This document shows, piece by piece, positions 16,341-25,355 of a stretch of 64,000 nucleotides of DNA. Position 1 is the stretch's first letter. The number at the start of each line of letters is the position of its first letter. Under the pieces are notes generated by a model. The model did no database searches and had not been told where the DNA came from. It worked only from the letters and a program-made list of their open reading frames with translations. The stretch spans positions 4,340,001 to 4,404,000 of the forward strand of contig NC_015635.1 in NCBI RefSeq assembly GCF_000270245.1, in the 5' to 3' direction. Made by a program: the position numbers and the translations under genes. This DNA is from Microlunatus phosphovorus NM-1. Its GTDB lineage: Bacteria; Actinomycetota; Actinomycetes; Propionibacteriales; Propionibacteriaceae.

Positions 16341-17243
16341 CTAGGCGTGGCCGGGTGTTGTGCCTGCGTCGAGTTGCGCCGAGTCGTCAGGACGGGCCCG
16401 GCGCGTGGCGGTCCAGCTGCCCAGTAGCCGTAGCGCGTCCTCGGCCGGCGAGCCCGGCACGGGCAGGAACGTCACCATCTGCAGGCCCCGGGTACCGGGC
16501 AACTCCAACGCCTCGTACTCCAGGGCGAGCTCCCCCACCTCTGGATGACGGATGCGCTTCCTCCCACGACGGTGGGCCGAGACGTTCCGCGTCGCCCACT
16601 TCGCACGGAAGTCCACGCTCGCCGTCGAGAGCTGACCGATCAGCTCCACGAGCGACTTCGTGCGCGGGGTGCGGGCCGATGCCGCTTGCAGCATCGCGAC
16701 CGCATCGTCGGCGACCGCGTTCCAGTCGGGGAACATCTCGTGGCTACTCTCCTGAAGGAACAGGTAGCAGGCCATGTTCGCGACGCGGGGCCCACGGTGG
16801 TGGGCGTAGACGTCGGCGTACAGCGCGCGTCCGAGGGCGTTGGTGGCGAGCAGGTCGAGCCGGGCGTTTTGGATCATGGCCGGCAGGTCCGGCATCGCAT
16901 CCAGCATCCGCTGCACATTCGGCGGCACCCGACCCGACGCCATCGGACGGCGGGGACGTAATCGCGCTGCGTACGCCAGGTCGATCAGATGCTGCCGCTC
17001 GACGTCATCCAACTGGAGGGCCGAAGCGATCGCCTCCAAGATCTCTTCCGAGGCCCGGGCGATATCGCCTCGTTCGATCTGCGCGTAGTACTCCGTACTT
17101 ACACCGGCCAGGACGGCGACCTCCTCACGACGCAGCCCACTCACCCGGCGTCTCCCACCGCCGGCCGGCAGCCCGGCCTGCTCCGGTGTCACCCGGGCCC
17201 GCCTCGACATCAAGAAATCCCTGACCTGCCGCGACCCCTCCAT
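16341..17243 (-). CDS. XRE helix-turn-helix regulator with MmyB-like ligand-binding domain
   Basis: The 300-residue protein opens with an HTH_31 domain (residues 5-80: FLMSRRARVTPEQAGL, GLRREEVAVLAGVSTEYYAQIERG) and continues with a MmyB-type PAS-like ligand-binding domain (residues 105-270: PAMIQNARLDLLATNALGRALY, NMACYLFLQESSHEMFPDWN, HRRGRKRIRHPEVGELALEY). MmyB domains bind fatty-acid-like ligands in known cases. In actinobacteria these regulators commonly sit by short oxidoreductase operons, as here. It lies 136 bases upstream of the hydrolase gene and probably controls that operon. Confidence 0.92.
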   Translation of the reverse strand: MEGSRQVRDFLMSRRARVTPEQAGLPAGGGRRRVSGLRREEVAVLAGVSTEYYAQIERGDIARASEEILEAIASALQLDDVERQHLIDLAYAARLRPRRPMASGRVPPNVQRMLDAMPDLPAMIQNARLDLLATNALGRALYADVYAHHRGPRVANMACYLFLQESSHEMFPDWNAVADDAVAMLQAASARTPRTKSLVELIGQLSTASVDFRAKWATRNVSAHRRGRKRIRHPEVGELALEYEALELPGTRGLQMVTFLPVPGSPAEDALRLLGSWTATRRARPDDSAQLDAGTTPGHA

Positions 17244-17572
17244 GACCCCAGGCTACGAAGCCGACCGCTGACCAACCAGGCACCAGCAACCACCCATGGG
17301 CAAAGGCGAAGAGCGCGTCCAAGTCCAAGTCGGAACTCGTGACCTCCTCCTCCGGAAACGAAAGGAAGACCACGTTCCACAAGCCGTCCGCTCTAGGACC
17401 CGATCGGCCCTGCGTCAGGCCACAGGCGCAGGGTTTCGCCCCAAGACCTGCCCGCGAAAAGCCTACGTCCGGCCACGAGCGGCGTCCAGCAAGGGACCAG
17501 TGAACGCGACTCGCGGCGACATAGTGAATTCGACATCTGTAGAGTCAGGATCGATACCGGAGGGAGCGGTCG
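17244..17572. other. Gene-free stretch of 329 bases
   Basis: No frame here has a recognisable domain or a convincing ribosome binding site. The right end must hold the promoter of the PucR-like gene; GGAGGG lies just before its GTG at 17573. I see nothing else. Confidence 0.6.
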
Positions 17573-18601
17573 GTGACTTCGTCCGTAGAGGCCCAAAGGG
17601 CTGTCGACCGGCTCGCGGCTGCAGCGAATCTGTCGGTGCTGGTGGAGGACGTTCGGCAACGTCCGATGTGGTGGAGCACGCGTGGTGCGGTGGACCCGAG
17701 TCGGGCATCGACGATCCTCGATCGCCGGGTTGATCCGCTGGCCGCCGAAGTGATCCCCCGTTTCGGCATCCGGGAAGCGGAAGGTCCGGTGCGCACGCCG
17801 GACCTGCCGGATCGTGGAATGTTGGCCCGATGGTGCATGCCCGCTCGCCACCAAGGCCGCCTGATGGGCTACGTCTGGGTCCTAGATCCCGATGATGCGC
17901 TCGGCCGGGCCGGGCTGCTACCGGTGTTGATCGAGTGTGCGGAGATCGCCGGCGACGCGCTGGCGGCGGTCGCGAGCGCGGAGCTGGATCGACGACTGCG
18001 CCGCGACGAGCTGATCGGCATGCTGCTGACCCGGTCCGACCCAGACGCTGCCGCCGAACTGGCTCGGATCGAGCATCTGCCCCACGATGTTGCGGTCCAG
18101 GTGGAAGCTCCCGCGCGTGCCGGTGGCTGGCGGCTGCCGGGCGCGATGAGCGCGCACGTCGTACGACGTCGTCCCCGGCCTGCCACCAGCGGGGACCCAC
18201 TGCCGCTGGCCGACCTCAAGGTGGCCGCGGACCGGGCGCTGGCAGTGGTTCGGGTCATCGCGGCCGGTGCGACGCTCAAGGCGCCCACCTGGAACTGCCT
18301 GGGCGGGTGGCGGCTCGTCGTGGCCGCGCCGCCGGAGCTGGCGGTGTCGGCGGTACACCCGGCCGTCGAGGTGCTGCGCACGCAACCGAGGGACGATCTC
18401 CTGGTCACCGCTCGAGTGGTGCTGGACCATGGCGCAGACGTGGCCGTGGCCGCGGCCGATCTCCACCTGCATCGGACGACGCTGTACTACCGGCTGGAGC
18501 GGATCCAGCAGTTGACCGGGGTCAGACTGTTGGGTGGCGGTGAGACCGCCGACCTTCACCTGGCTCTGTGGCTCGACGCCTATCGCCGGGTCGCCGACTG
18601 A
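17573..18601 (+). CDS. PucR/CdaR-type transcriptional regulator
   Basis: The 342-residue protein ends in a PucR C-terminal helix-turn-helix (AAADLHLHRTTLYYRLERIQ-LTGV, residues about 300-330). The first 150 residues resemble a GAF-like sensor part (LSVLVEDVRQRPMWWS, GRLMGYVWVLD). PucR-type proteins regulate purine, proline, polyphenol or other nutrient pathways. It ends three bases before the stop of the FAD oxidase gene, so the two genes are convergent and tightly packed. It is the only regulator in this catabolic cluster and is the likely ligand of the symmetric operator at 22674-22727. Start is GTG after GGAGGG. Confidence 0.87.
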   Translation: MTSSVEAQRAVDRLAAAANLSVLVEDVRQRPMWWSTRGAVDPSRASTILDRRVDPLAAEVIPRFGIREAEGPVRTPDLPDRGMLARWCMPARHQGRLMGYVWVLDPDDALGRAGLLPVLIECAEIAGDALAAVASAELDRRLRRDELIGMLLTRSDPDAAAELARIEHLPHDVAVQVEAPARAGGWRLPGAMSAHVVRRRPRPATSGDPLPLADLKVAADRALAVVRVIAAGATLKAPTWNCLGGWRLVVAAPPELAVSAVHPAVEVLRTQPRDDLLVTARVVLDHGADVAVAAADLHLHRTTLYYRLERIQQLTGVRLLGGGETADLHLALWLDAYRRVAD

Positions 18602-18604
18602 CCG

Positions 18605-19888
18605 TCAGATCAGCAATTGCGGTTGGGCGACCTTGCCGTCGAACCGGTTCAAGGTGAATGCGGTGAGGTCGCGTTCCGTCCGTCCGGTCGTGGCCAGGTC
18701 GGCGGCGGTCGCCCCGAGGGCCGGGCCGAGGGTGAAGCCATGACCGCACAGGCCGGTGATGGTGACCAGGCCGGCCGGGCCGGGGGCGTCGATGATCGGC
18801 AGTCCGTCCGGGGTCATGTCGACCAGTCCGCCCCAGGAGCGAGCACGCCGGGCGGTGCGCAGGGCCGGGATGACGGTGGCCAGCCGGGCCAGCGACGCAT
18901 CGACGAGGGGGAGGTCGACGGTCGGCTCCGGCGAGGTGTCGGGAATGAGCGCCGGGTGGATCACCTTGCGGTGCCGGATCTGCTGTCCGATCCGTCGCCA
19001 GTCCAGCCGCAGTCCGATCGACTTGCGGAACGACCAGGCTCGCGGGGCCCAGTGGCGCAGACCGTCCAGATCGGACAGTGAGACGCCGTGCCGGACCCGG
19101 GCGTTCAGTCCTGCGCTGACCACGACCTGACCGTTGGGGCGTTGTCGGGCGCCGAACCCGAACGCGCGCAGGGTGGCGGCGAACAACGGCTCGACCGGTT
19201 CGGTCTCCAGCTCGGACATGACCACGGGCATGATCGGCACCCGCAACCCGACTGTCCGGGCCAGGTACGGGGTCCAGACCCCGCCGGCGAGCACGACAGC
19301 GCCCGCATGGATCGGCCCGTTCGCGGTGTCGACGCCGCGGATTCGACCGCCGGTCTCGATCAGCCGGGTCGCCTTGGCTCCGTAGCGGAGGTCGGCGCCG
19401 TGCCGTTCGGCTCGGGCGGCGAAGTGTGCGGTGCCCTGGTCAGGCTGGCACTGGGCGTCGGTCGGGCTCCACATCGCGCCGAGGAAATCCCCGGTTGCGG
19501 CGGGGACGTGCTCGCGTACCTGATCGGGGGTGAGCAGTTCCACGCTGTCGAACCCGACCCGGCGGGCCTCGTCAACCAGGGCGGTGAGCAGGGTCGCCTC
19601 CTCGGGTCGGGTCTGCAGGTAGAGATTGCCGCCGCGGACCAGCTCGAAGTCACCGTCCTGGGCTGCGGCGTGCCAGCGGTCCAGCGCTTCGCGGGCCAAC
19701 GCCAGCTCCGATCCGTGGCGCCCCTGAACTCGCAGCGAACCCTGAGCCCGACCGGACCCCTCACGGGCCGGACCGGACTCCTTCTCCAGCAGCACGACCT
19801 TGGCTCCACGTTCGGCCAGTTCGGCGGCCGCACAGACTCCGACGATGCCGGCGCCGACCACCACCACGTCCGCCGTTCCGGGGTTCAT
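18605..19888 (-). CDS. FAD-dependent amino-acid/amine oxidase (DAO/DadA-like)
   Basis: The 427-residue protein begins with a Rossmann FAD motif (VVVVGAGIVGVCAAAELAERG, then LLEKE) and continues as a DAO fold to the C-terminal FAD-binding block (GLCGHGFTLGPALGATAADL). The family oxidises D-amino acids, sarcosine, glycine or proline-like imino acids. The true start is the ATG at 19888; the same open frame continues upstream through the next gene out of its frame and is not a fusion. ATG overlaps the stop of the enolase-superfamily gene (ATGA), so the three minus-strand genes are one operon. With a P5C-type dehydrogenase nearby, an imino-acid substrate is plausible but unproven. Confidence 0.88.
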   Translation of the reverse strand: MNPGTADVVVVGAGIVGVCAAAELAERGAKVVLLEKESGPAREGSGRAQGSLRVQGRHGSELALAREALDRWHAAAQDGDFELVRGGNLYLQTRPEEATLLTALVDEARRVGFDSVELLTPDQVREHVPAATGDFLGAMWSPTDAQCQPDQGTAHFAARAERHGADLRYGAKATRLIETGGRIRGVDTANGPIHAGAVVLAGGVWTPYLARTVGLRVPIMPVVMSELETEPVEPLFAATLRAFGFGARQRPNGQVVVSAGLNARVRHGVSLSDLDGLRHWAPRAWSFRKSIGLRLDWRRIGQQIRHRKVIHPALIPDTSPEPTVDLPLVDASLARLATVIPALRTARRARSWGGLVDMTPDGLPIIDAPGPAGLVTITGLCGHGFTLGPALGATAADLATTGRTERDLTAFTLNRFDGKVAQPQLLI

Positions 19889-20991
19889 CGGCGGGCGTCC
19901 AGTCGGCGCAGTGCGGCCTCGTCGACGTCCACGCCGAGACCTGGACCGGTCGGCACGGCAATGGCCGAACCGATCACCTCGACCTGCGGGGTGGCGATCA
20001 CCTGCCGGTACTTCAGCGGGCCCATCAGGTACGCGGGGTAGGCCAGCCGCGGCAGCGCCGCGGCGAGGTGCAGACCCATGGCCGTGGCGATGCCCATCTC
20101 GATGACGCTGCCGACCATCAGCCCCAGGCCGGCCGCGTCGGCGACCTGCGCGGCCTGCCGGGCGGCGGTCGGACCGCCGAGCTTGGAGTGCCCGAGGTTG
20201 ATCACGGTTGCCGTGCGATCGGCAGCCAGCCGGGCCGCGTCGGTGACCGTCCGCACCGACTCGTCGGCGCAGATGTCGACCCGTAGCTGCCCGACCAGGG
20301 TGGTCAAAAGGCCGGTGGACTGCACCGGGAGCGGCTGCTCGAGCATCGACAACCCGATCTCGGGCACCCGGGGCAACGCCCGGACCAGATCGCTGGGCTG
20401 CCACATGCCGTTGACGTCGACGAACAGCGCGATCTCGGGGCCGATGGCATCGCGGATCGCCTGCAGCCGGTCCAGGTCGGCGCCCAGTTCGCCGCGGCCC
20501 GCGTAGGTCTTGATCGAGGTGTAGGTCGCGGCCTGCTCGACGGCGAGGTCGGCCATGGCCGCCGGGTCCTCGTCCCAGCCGACCGAGCCGTGCACCGCGA
20601 CTCGGTCCCGGAAGGCACCGCCGAGCAGCGTGGACACCGGCACACCAAGCGCGCGGCCGGCCAGGTCGTACAGCGCGGTATCGATGGCGGTCACGGTGAA
20701 CGGCGCGAACTTCAGCACCCGGGCCACGTCGGCCAGCAGCGGCACATGCTGCATCGGGTCGCGGCCGATGAGTACCGGCGCGACCCGCTCGGCGATCAGC
20801 TCGACGATCGAGTGCTGGGTCTCGGAGGTGAACGCCGGAACCGGACACGCCTCCCCATAGCCCACCGCACCGTCGTCGGTCCGGATGATCACGACCACGT
20901 TCGGCGAGGTGGTGCGGTCGGTGGTGCCGAACCGGAACGTCTGAGCGAAAGTCGCCTTCAGCGGGATGGCTTCGACCGCGGTGATCTTCAC
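19885..20991 (-). CDS. Enolase-superfamily (mandelate racemase/muconate lactonising) enzyme with an altered KxK motif
   Basis: The 368-residue protein has the N-terminal capping domain (residues 1-125) and the TIM barrel. Metal ligands D192 (DVNGMW), E218 (LEQPLP) and D243 or E244 (ADES) are visible, as is the barrel lysine K270 (LGHSKLGG). The usual K-x-K at the end of the second strand reads SIKTYAG, so K161 is kept and the second lysine is Tyr163. Family members are racemases, epimerases, dehydratases or lactonising enzymes that abstract an alpha proton. Some act on proline derivatives, which would suit the neighbours. It starts with GTG overlapping the GMC gene stop. Confidence 0.87.
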   Translation of the reverse strand: MKITAVEAIPLKATFAQTFRFGTTDRTTSPNVVVIIRTDDGAVGYGEACPVPAFTSETQHSIVELIAERVAPVLIGRDPMQHVPLLADVARVLKFAPFTVTAIDTALYDLAGRALGVPVSTLLGGAFRDRVAVHGSVGWDEDPAAMADLAVEQAATYTSIKTYAGRGELGADLDRLQAIRDAIGPEIALFVDVNGMWQPSDLVRALPRVPEIGLSMLEQPLPVQSTGLLTTLVGQLRVDICADESVRTVTDAARLAADRTATVINLGHSKLGGPTAARQAAQVADAAGLGLMVGSVIEMGIATAMGLHLAAALPRLAYPAYLMGPLKYRQVIATPQVEVIGSAIAVPTGPGLGVDVDEAALRRLDARR

Positions 20992-22625
20992 GCCGCCTCC
21001 GTTCGGTAGAAGTTGGCCGTGGACGGGGCGAGCGCCGGCCGGCCGAGGATGGCGTCGGACAGCTTCTCGGCAATCATCATGGTCGGCGCGTTGAGGTTGC
21101 AGGTCGGGACTCGGGGCATGATCGAGGCGTCGACCACGCGGAGCCGGCCGACCGTGTGGACCCGGCCCTGCTGGTCGACCACCGAGTCGTCGCCGGTACC
21201 CATCCGGCAGCTTCCCGACGGGTGGTAGGAGGTGCCGAGCTTGGCCCGGACAAAGGCCTCGAGATCGGCATCACTCCGGCAGTCCGAGCCGGGATGGAGC
21301 TCGCCCTTGTTGTAGCGGGCGAAGGCCGGCTGAGAGACGACACCACGGATCAGCCGAATCGCTGCCACCAGATCGAGCAGGTCCTGCCGCTGCGCCAGAT
21401 GATTGAACACGATCGACGGCGCCGCGGCCGGATCGGAGGAACGCAGAGTGACCGAACCCCGGCTGAGCGGCCGGGACAGATCCATCCAGAACTGGAACCC
21501 CGGGACTGGCACAAGCCTGCGGCCGACCAGCTTGCGGGTCAACGGGAGGAACTCGTACTGCACGTTGGGGAACGGCTGCGACTCATCCGTCCGCAGGAAC
21601 GCGCCCGCTTCGAAGAAGTTGCTCGCCCCCAGACCCCGCCGCAGCACCGCCCACTGCGCGGCCAGCTTGACCTGACCGATCGGCCCGACCTGGCTGGTCA
21701 GCGAGTCGGCGTCATCGACCGACCACTGCACGTCGACGCCGGGATGGTTCTCCAGACTCCGACCCACCGCCGGCAGCTCACTGACCATCTCGATGCCGTG
21801 CCGGCGCAATTCCTCCCCCGGCCCGATTCCCGACAGCAGCAGCAGCTTGGGCGAGTTGAACGCGCCGGCCGAGACGATCACCTCGCGGTGGGCGTGCACG
21901 ACGTTGGTCCGGCTGCCGTCGGCGTACCCGATCCCGGTAGCCACGCCGCCGCTCACGACAATCTTGGTGACCTGGGTCCGGGTCAACAGGTGCAGGTTCG
22001 GCCGCCGAATGGCCGGCCGCAGGAAGCCGCGCGCGGTGCTCCAGCGCAATCCCCGGTGGATCGACGACTGGGCGATGTGCAGTCCTTCCTGGCGAAAGCC
22101 GTTATGGTCCGACGCCACCTGTTGGCCGGCCTGCTCCCCGCTGATCAGGAACGCGTCGTACAGCTGGTGCTCGGCCGCGCATCGACTGACCTGCATCGGC
22201 CCCGAGTCGCCGCGCCACTCGTTCCCGCCCTCGGCGAAGGTCTCCATCTTGCGGAAGTAGGGCAGACAGTGGGCGTAGTCCCAATCCGGTAAGCCCTGCG
22301 CAGCCCAACCCTCATAGTCCAGCGGATTGCCCCGGTTGAAGATCATCGCATTGATCGACGAGGTGCCGCCCAGCACCTTGCCTTGCTTCTCCTCAGTACT
22401 GCGGCCAGACAGCTCCGGCTCCGGGCCGGCCCGAAAGCCCCACTGGATGCCGGCGTTCTGATAGGCGAACGGCAGCGCCGCAGGCATGATCAACTCCGGT
22501 CGCCGGTCGGTACCGCCGGCCTCGACCAGCAGCACCTGCACCGTCGGGTCCTCACTCAGCCGGGAGGCCACGATGCAGCCGGCCGAGCCGGCCCCGATCA
22601 CCACGTAGTCATAGGTAGGACTCAC
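20988..22625 (-). CDS. GMC-family FAD oxidoreductase (choline dehydrogenase-like)
   Basis: The 545-residue protein has the GMC layout: N-terminal FAD motif YDYVVIGAGSAGCIVASRLSE, the signature GGTSSINAMIFNRG, SAGAFNSPKLLLLSGIG, and the C-terminal active-site pair His in GTSYHPSGSCRMG and Asn in TCNLNAPTMMIAEK. GMC enzymes oxidise primary alcohols such as choline, sugars or aromatic alcohols. It is the first gene of the minus-strand operon GMC, enolase-family, DAO. The aldehyde product would suit the divergent aldehyde dehydrogenase at 22777. The substrate is not predictable from sequence. Confidence 0.92.
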   Translation of the reverse strand: MSPTYDYVVIGAGSAGCIVASRLSEDPTVQVLLVEAGGTDRRPELIMPAALPFAYQNAGIQWGFRAGPEPELSGRSTEEKQGKVLGGTSSINAMIFNRGNPLDYEGWAAQGLPDWDYAHCLPYFRKMETFAEGGNEWRGDSGPMQVSRCAAEHQLYDAFLISGEQAGQQVASDHNGFRQEGLHIAQSSIHRGLRWSTARGFLRPAIRRPNLHLLTRTQVTKIVVSGGVATGIGYADGSRTNVVHAHREVIVSAGAFNSPKLLLLSGIGPGEELRRHGIEMVSELPAVGRSLENHPGVDVQWSVDDADSLTSQVGPIGQVKLAAQWAVLRRGLGASNFFEAGAFLRTDESQPFPNVQYEFLPLTRKLVGRRLVPVPGFQFWMDLSRPLSRGSVTLRSSDPAAAPSIVFNHLAQRQDLLDLVAAIRLIRGVVSQPAFARYNKGELHPGSDCRSDADLEAFVRAKLGTSYHPSGSCRMGTGDDSVVDQQGRVHTVGRLRVVDASIMPRVPTCNLNAPTMMIAEKLSDAILGRPALAPSTANFYRTEAA

Positions 22626-22673
22626 GGGCAGCAGCCTAGGAATCCGCGGTCGGCGCCTGCTCCGGCAGACCGA

Positions 22674-22727
22674 GGAAGTTCAGGCTGCACCGTTCGACAG
22701 CTGTCGAAGAATCGACGGTGAACTTCC
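22674..22727. promoter_or_regulatory. 54-bp symmetric operator between the GMC and aldehyde dehydrogenase genes
   Basis: The perfect palindrome TTCGACAGCTGTCGAA (22693-22708) is flanked at equal 10-base distances by GGAAGTTCA (22674-22682) and its exact complement TGAACTTCC (22719-22727). The whole is symmetric about 22700/22701. Nested half-sites of this kind suit a tetramer or two stacked dimers. It sits in the divergent promoter region of the cluster, so it may control both directions. The binding protein is not known; the PucR-like regulator is the best candidate. Confidence 0.7.
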
Positions 22728-22776
22728 CGCGGCCGACGGAGGCGCCGGCCATCCTTCGGCCCATAAGGTCGAGTCC

Positions 22777-24312
22777 GTGACCATCGAACAGGCCCTCACG
22801 ACCGCCCGCGCCACCGCCGTCGACATCCCCCACGTCATCGGAGGCCGCGAGGTCCGCACCGGCTGGACCGCCCCCGTGGTCGCGCCGCATGATCACCATC
22901 GACCGCTGGGCGTCGTGCATTGGGGAACGGCGGCCGAGGCCGAGGCCGCGATCAACACCGCCTTGACGGCGGCCCGCGACTGGCACCGCCAGGACTGGTC
23001 ACAGCGGGTCCAGCCGTTCCGCCGCGCCGCCGAACTACTCGCCGCCGGCGAATGGCGCGACCGGCTCGTCGCGGCGGCAATGCTCGAACTGTCCAAGACC
23101 CACGGCCAGGCCGACGGCGACGCCGCCGCCGAAACCATCGACCTGCTCCTGGCCGGCATAGCCAACCTCGAGGCCGCGTACGCGGTGCAGCCAGACTCAG
23201 TCGACGGCGTCACCAACACCCTGGACTACCGGCCGCTGGAAGGCTTCGTGTTCGCGGTGTCTCCGTTCAACTACGCCTCGATGAGCCATCTGGCCTTCGG
23301 ACCGGCGCTGCTCGGCAACACCGTGGTCTGGAAGCCGGCCGAGAGCGCGTCCTGGTCGGCTTACCTGACCCTGGAACTGCTGCGAGTCGCCGGCCTGCCC
23401 GACGGCGTGATCAACCTGGTGCACGGCAACGGCGCCGAGATCGGCGGCACCGTGCTGACCCACCCTGAACTGGCCGCCGTCCACTTCACCGGATCGACCG
23501 CAACGTTCCAACAGATCTTCACAACGGTCGGCACGAACATCGCCGGATACCGCAGTTATCCCCGCGTCGTCGGCGAGACCGGCGGCAAGGGCTTCGTCGT
23601 CGTCCATCCATCGGCCGACGTCGACGCGCTGACCGATGCCGTCGTGCACGGCGCGTTCGACTATCAAGGCCAGAAGTGCTCGGCCGCCTCCCGGCTCTTC
23701 GTCCCGCGCAGCCTGTGGCCCACCGTCCGTGATCAACTTCTCGACCGCACCGCCCAGTTGAGGATGGGCGACCCGACCGAGCCGGGCATCCAGATCGGCG
23801 CCGTGATCAACGCCCGCCAGTTCGCCAAGCACGAGGCCGCCCTGGCCCAGGCCCGGGCCGAAGGGCTCGTCCTGACCGGAGGGCACGCCGACGCCCAGGT
23901 CGGCTGGTTCGTCGAGCCGACGGTGCTGCAGGTCGACGACCCGCAGTCTCCGTTCTTGACCGAGGAACTGTTCGCCCCCGTCACCGCGGCCCTCATCTAC
24001 GACGACGCCGACTGGACCAAGACCCTGCACCTGGTCGACAACGCGACCGGATACGGACTGACCGGCGCAGTCTTCGCCACCGACGAACACGCCATCACCG
24101 AGGCCGACGACATCCTGCGCTACACCGCCGGCAACTACGTGATCAACTCCCACCCCACCGGCGCTGTGGTCGGCCAGCAACCCTTCGGTGGCGCCAGAGC
24201 GTCCGGCACCAACGACAAGGTCGGCACCGTATGGAACACCATCCGCTTCCTCAGCCCACGGTCGGTCAAACGGGTCGCGCCGCGATCATCCACGACAAGC
24301 CAGCCGGTGTGA
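22777..24312 (+). CDS. Aldehyde dehydrogenase, 1-pyrroline-5-carboxylate dehydrogenase type
   Basis: The 511-residue protein carries the ALDH catalytic Cys in YQGQKCSAASR, the Glu in VVGETGGKG, and SPFNYASMSHLAFGPAL and HFTGSTATFQQIF, which are typical of P5C dehydrogenases (PruA). That enzyme oxidises glutamate semialdehyde to glutamate in proline breakdown. The usual PruA is slightly longer, about 540 residues. No proline dehydrogenase of PutA type is beside it, but a DAO-type oxidase is, so it may serve a different proline-like route. Start is GTG. It is divergent from the GMC operon across the symmetric operator. Confidence 0.9.
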   Translation: MTIEQALTTARATAVDIPHVIGGREVRTGWTAPVVAPHDHHRPLGVVHWGTAAEAEAAINTALTAARDWHRQDWSQRVQPFRRAAELLAAGEWRDRLVAAAMLELSKTHGQADGDAAAETIDLLLAGIANLEAAYAVQPDSVDGVTNTLDYRPLEGFVFAVSPFNYASMSHLAFGPALLGNTVVWKPAESASWSAYLTLELLRVAGLPDGVINLVHGNGAEIGGTVLTHPELAAVHFTGSTATFQQIFTTVGTNIAGYRSYPRVVGETGGKGFVVVHPSADVDALTDAVVHGAFDYQGQKCSAASRLFVPRSLWPTVRDQLLDRTAQLRMGDPTEPGIQIGAVINARQFAKHEAALAQARAEGLVLTGGHADAQVGWFVEPTVLQVDDPQSPFLTEELFAPVTAALIYDDADWTKTLHLVDNATGYGLTGAVFATDEHAITEADDILRYTAGNYVINSHPTGAVVGQQPFGGARASGTNDKVGTVWNTIRFLSPRSVKRVAPRSSTTSQPV

Positions 24313-24851
24313 CGGTCCTCTATCACCAGACCCCATTGAGGAGGCTGCGGCTCGCAACGATCCACCGGCCCGCCTCCATCCCGCGTCGAACCTGTCCTGG
24401 TGAAGGTCTACGCCCACGGAGGAGGAGGTCTGCGTGGGTGCGTCGTTGTAGGAGGCGGGGAGCTCAGGATCGGCCCAGCGGCCGTCGACCTCGAACTCCT
24501 GCATCAGCTCGGCCCTGGATCAGGGCGATTGCCGCATGACCCGCCCGACCTGCACATGTAGGTTCTCGCGCGATCTGTCGTCGGCGATGTGGCGTCGGCG
24601 ATGTGGCGTCGGCGATGTGGCGTTGACTAGGGCAACGACATCTTGCTGGTGGGATTGGAGACCAGGTGCCGCCGCCTGGTCGATGAGGTACGGGGACGGC
24701 GTGGCTCACGTACGCCGATGCTTCCATCCTCTGGGCCGCGCATGGAACTCGCTCGTCGCCGATCTGACATCGGGAAGGTCAACGGCTCAATGACGTGAGG
24801 AAGCGTCGGTGAGATCCAGTCAATGGGCCTCGACGACTCTCGCATCAGCCC
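24313..24851. other. Gene-poor stretch of 539 bases
   Basis: No complete gene is convincing. A minus-strand frame at 24286-24504 begins MQEFEVDGRWADPEL and overlaps the aldehyde dehydrogenase end; it is not recognised. A 14-base tandem repeat lies at 24580-24621. The DNA looks like decayed sequence leading into the truncated TetR frame. Confidence 0.55.
24580..24621 (+). repeat. Tandem repeat, three copies of a 14-base unit
   Basis: GTCGGCGATGTGGC is repeated three times without interruption (24580-24593, 24594-24607, 24608-24621). It is in non-coding sequence. The unit has no spacer structure, so it is a simple slippage repeat. Confidence 0.85.
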
Positions 24852-25232
24852 ATGGTGCCCGCGATCCTGGCCGCGGCACAGCGTGCGTTGCACGAGCGGC
24901 ATCCGTGGCTGATCACGCTCGGTTATCGCTCGTCCAGCATCGGGCCTGAGAGTCTGGCCTACTTCGACGCGTGTCTCGGCGTGCTCACGCCGACCCATGC
25001 CACCGCACGTGTGAAGTTTGAAGCCATCGCCGTACTGACCGGTCTCGCCGCCCTGTTCGCCCAGCAGGCTCGAAGCGAGACGTCAGGCGCTGCAACGATC
25101 TTTCCGCTCGTCCCGCTCGAGTCCTACCCGCACCTCGCGGCGGCCGTCGCGCAGCCCGCGGAGGAACCCATCGCTGGCGACCTGTTCGAGCGCACAGTCC
25201 GCGGCGTGCTCACGGGACTGCTCCAGATGTGA
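24852..25232 (+). pseudogene. 5'-truncated TetR-family regulator (ligand-binding half only)
   Basis: The 126-codon frame reads ALHERHPWLITLGYRSSSIGP, SLAYFDACLGVL, FEAIAVLTGLAALFAQQA and ends LFERTVRGVLTGLLQM. This matches the C-terminal ligand domain of one TetR subgroup (TetR_C_11-like). The expected 60-residue helix-turn-helix is missing, and no frame upstream provides it. The upstream DNA is repeat-bearing and gene-poor, so the gene seems to have lost its 5' half. No clear ribosome binding site precedes the ATG. Confidence 0.65.
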
Positions 25233-25355
25233 GCTGCTCCGGGGCAAGAGTGCTGCGCAACCTCACGGCGATGACCTTGCCCTCAGTGCGCCCGGTTCGG
25301 AAGACGACCGGCCAGCGAACGAGCCGAGCCGCTGAGTTTCGTGCAGGATGTTCTG

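Noticed and set aside
17125-17382. Minus-strand frame across the gap upstream of the MmyB-type regulator
   Set aside because: It overlaps the regulator gene in another frame, has no ribosome binding site and no recognisable domain.
18605-21073. A single 822-codon frame suggesting fusion of the oxidase with upstream sequence
   Set aside because: The upstream part is a wrong frame of the enolase-superfamily gene; the oxidase has its own ATG at 19888 with an ATGA overlap.
24580-24621. Possible CRISPR array
   Set aside because: Three uninterrupted 14-base copies without spacers; simple tandem repeat.
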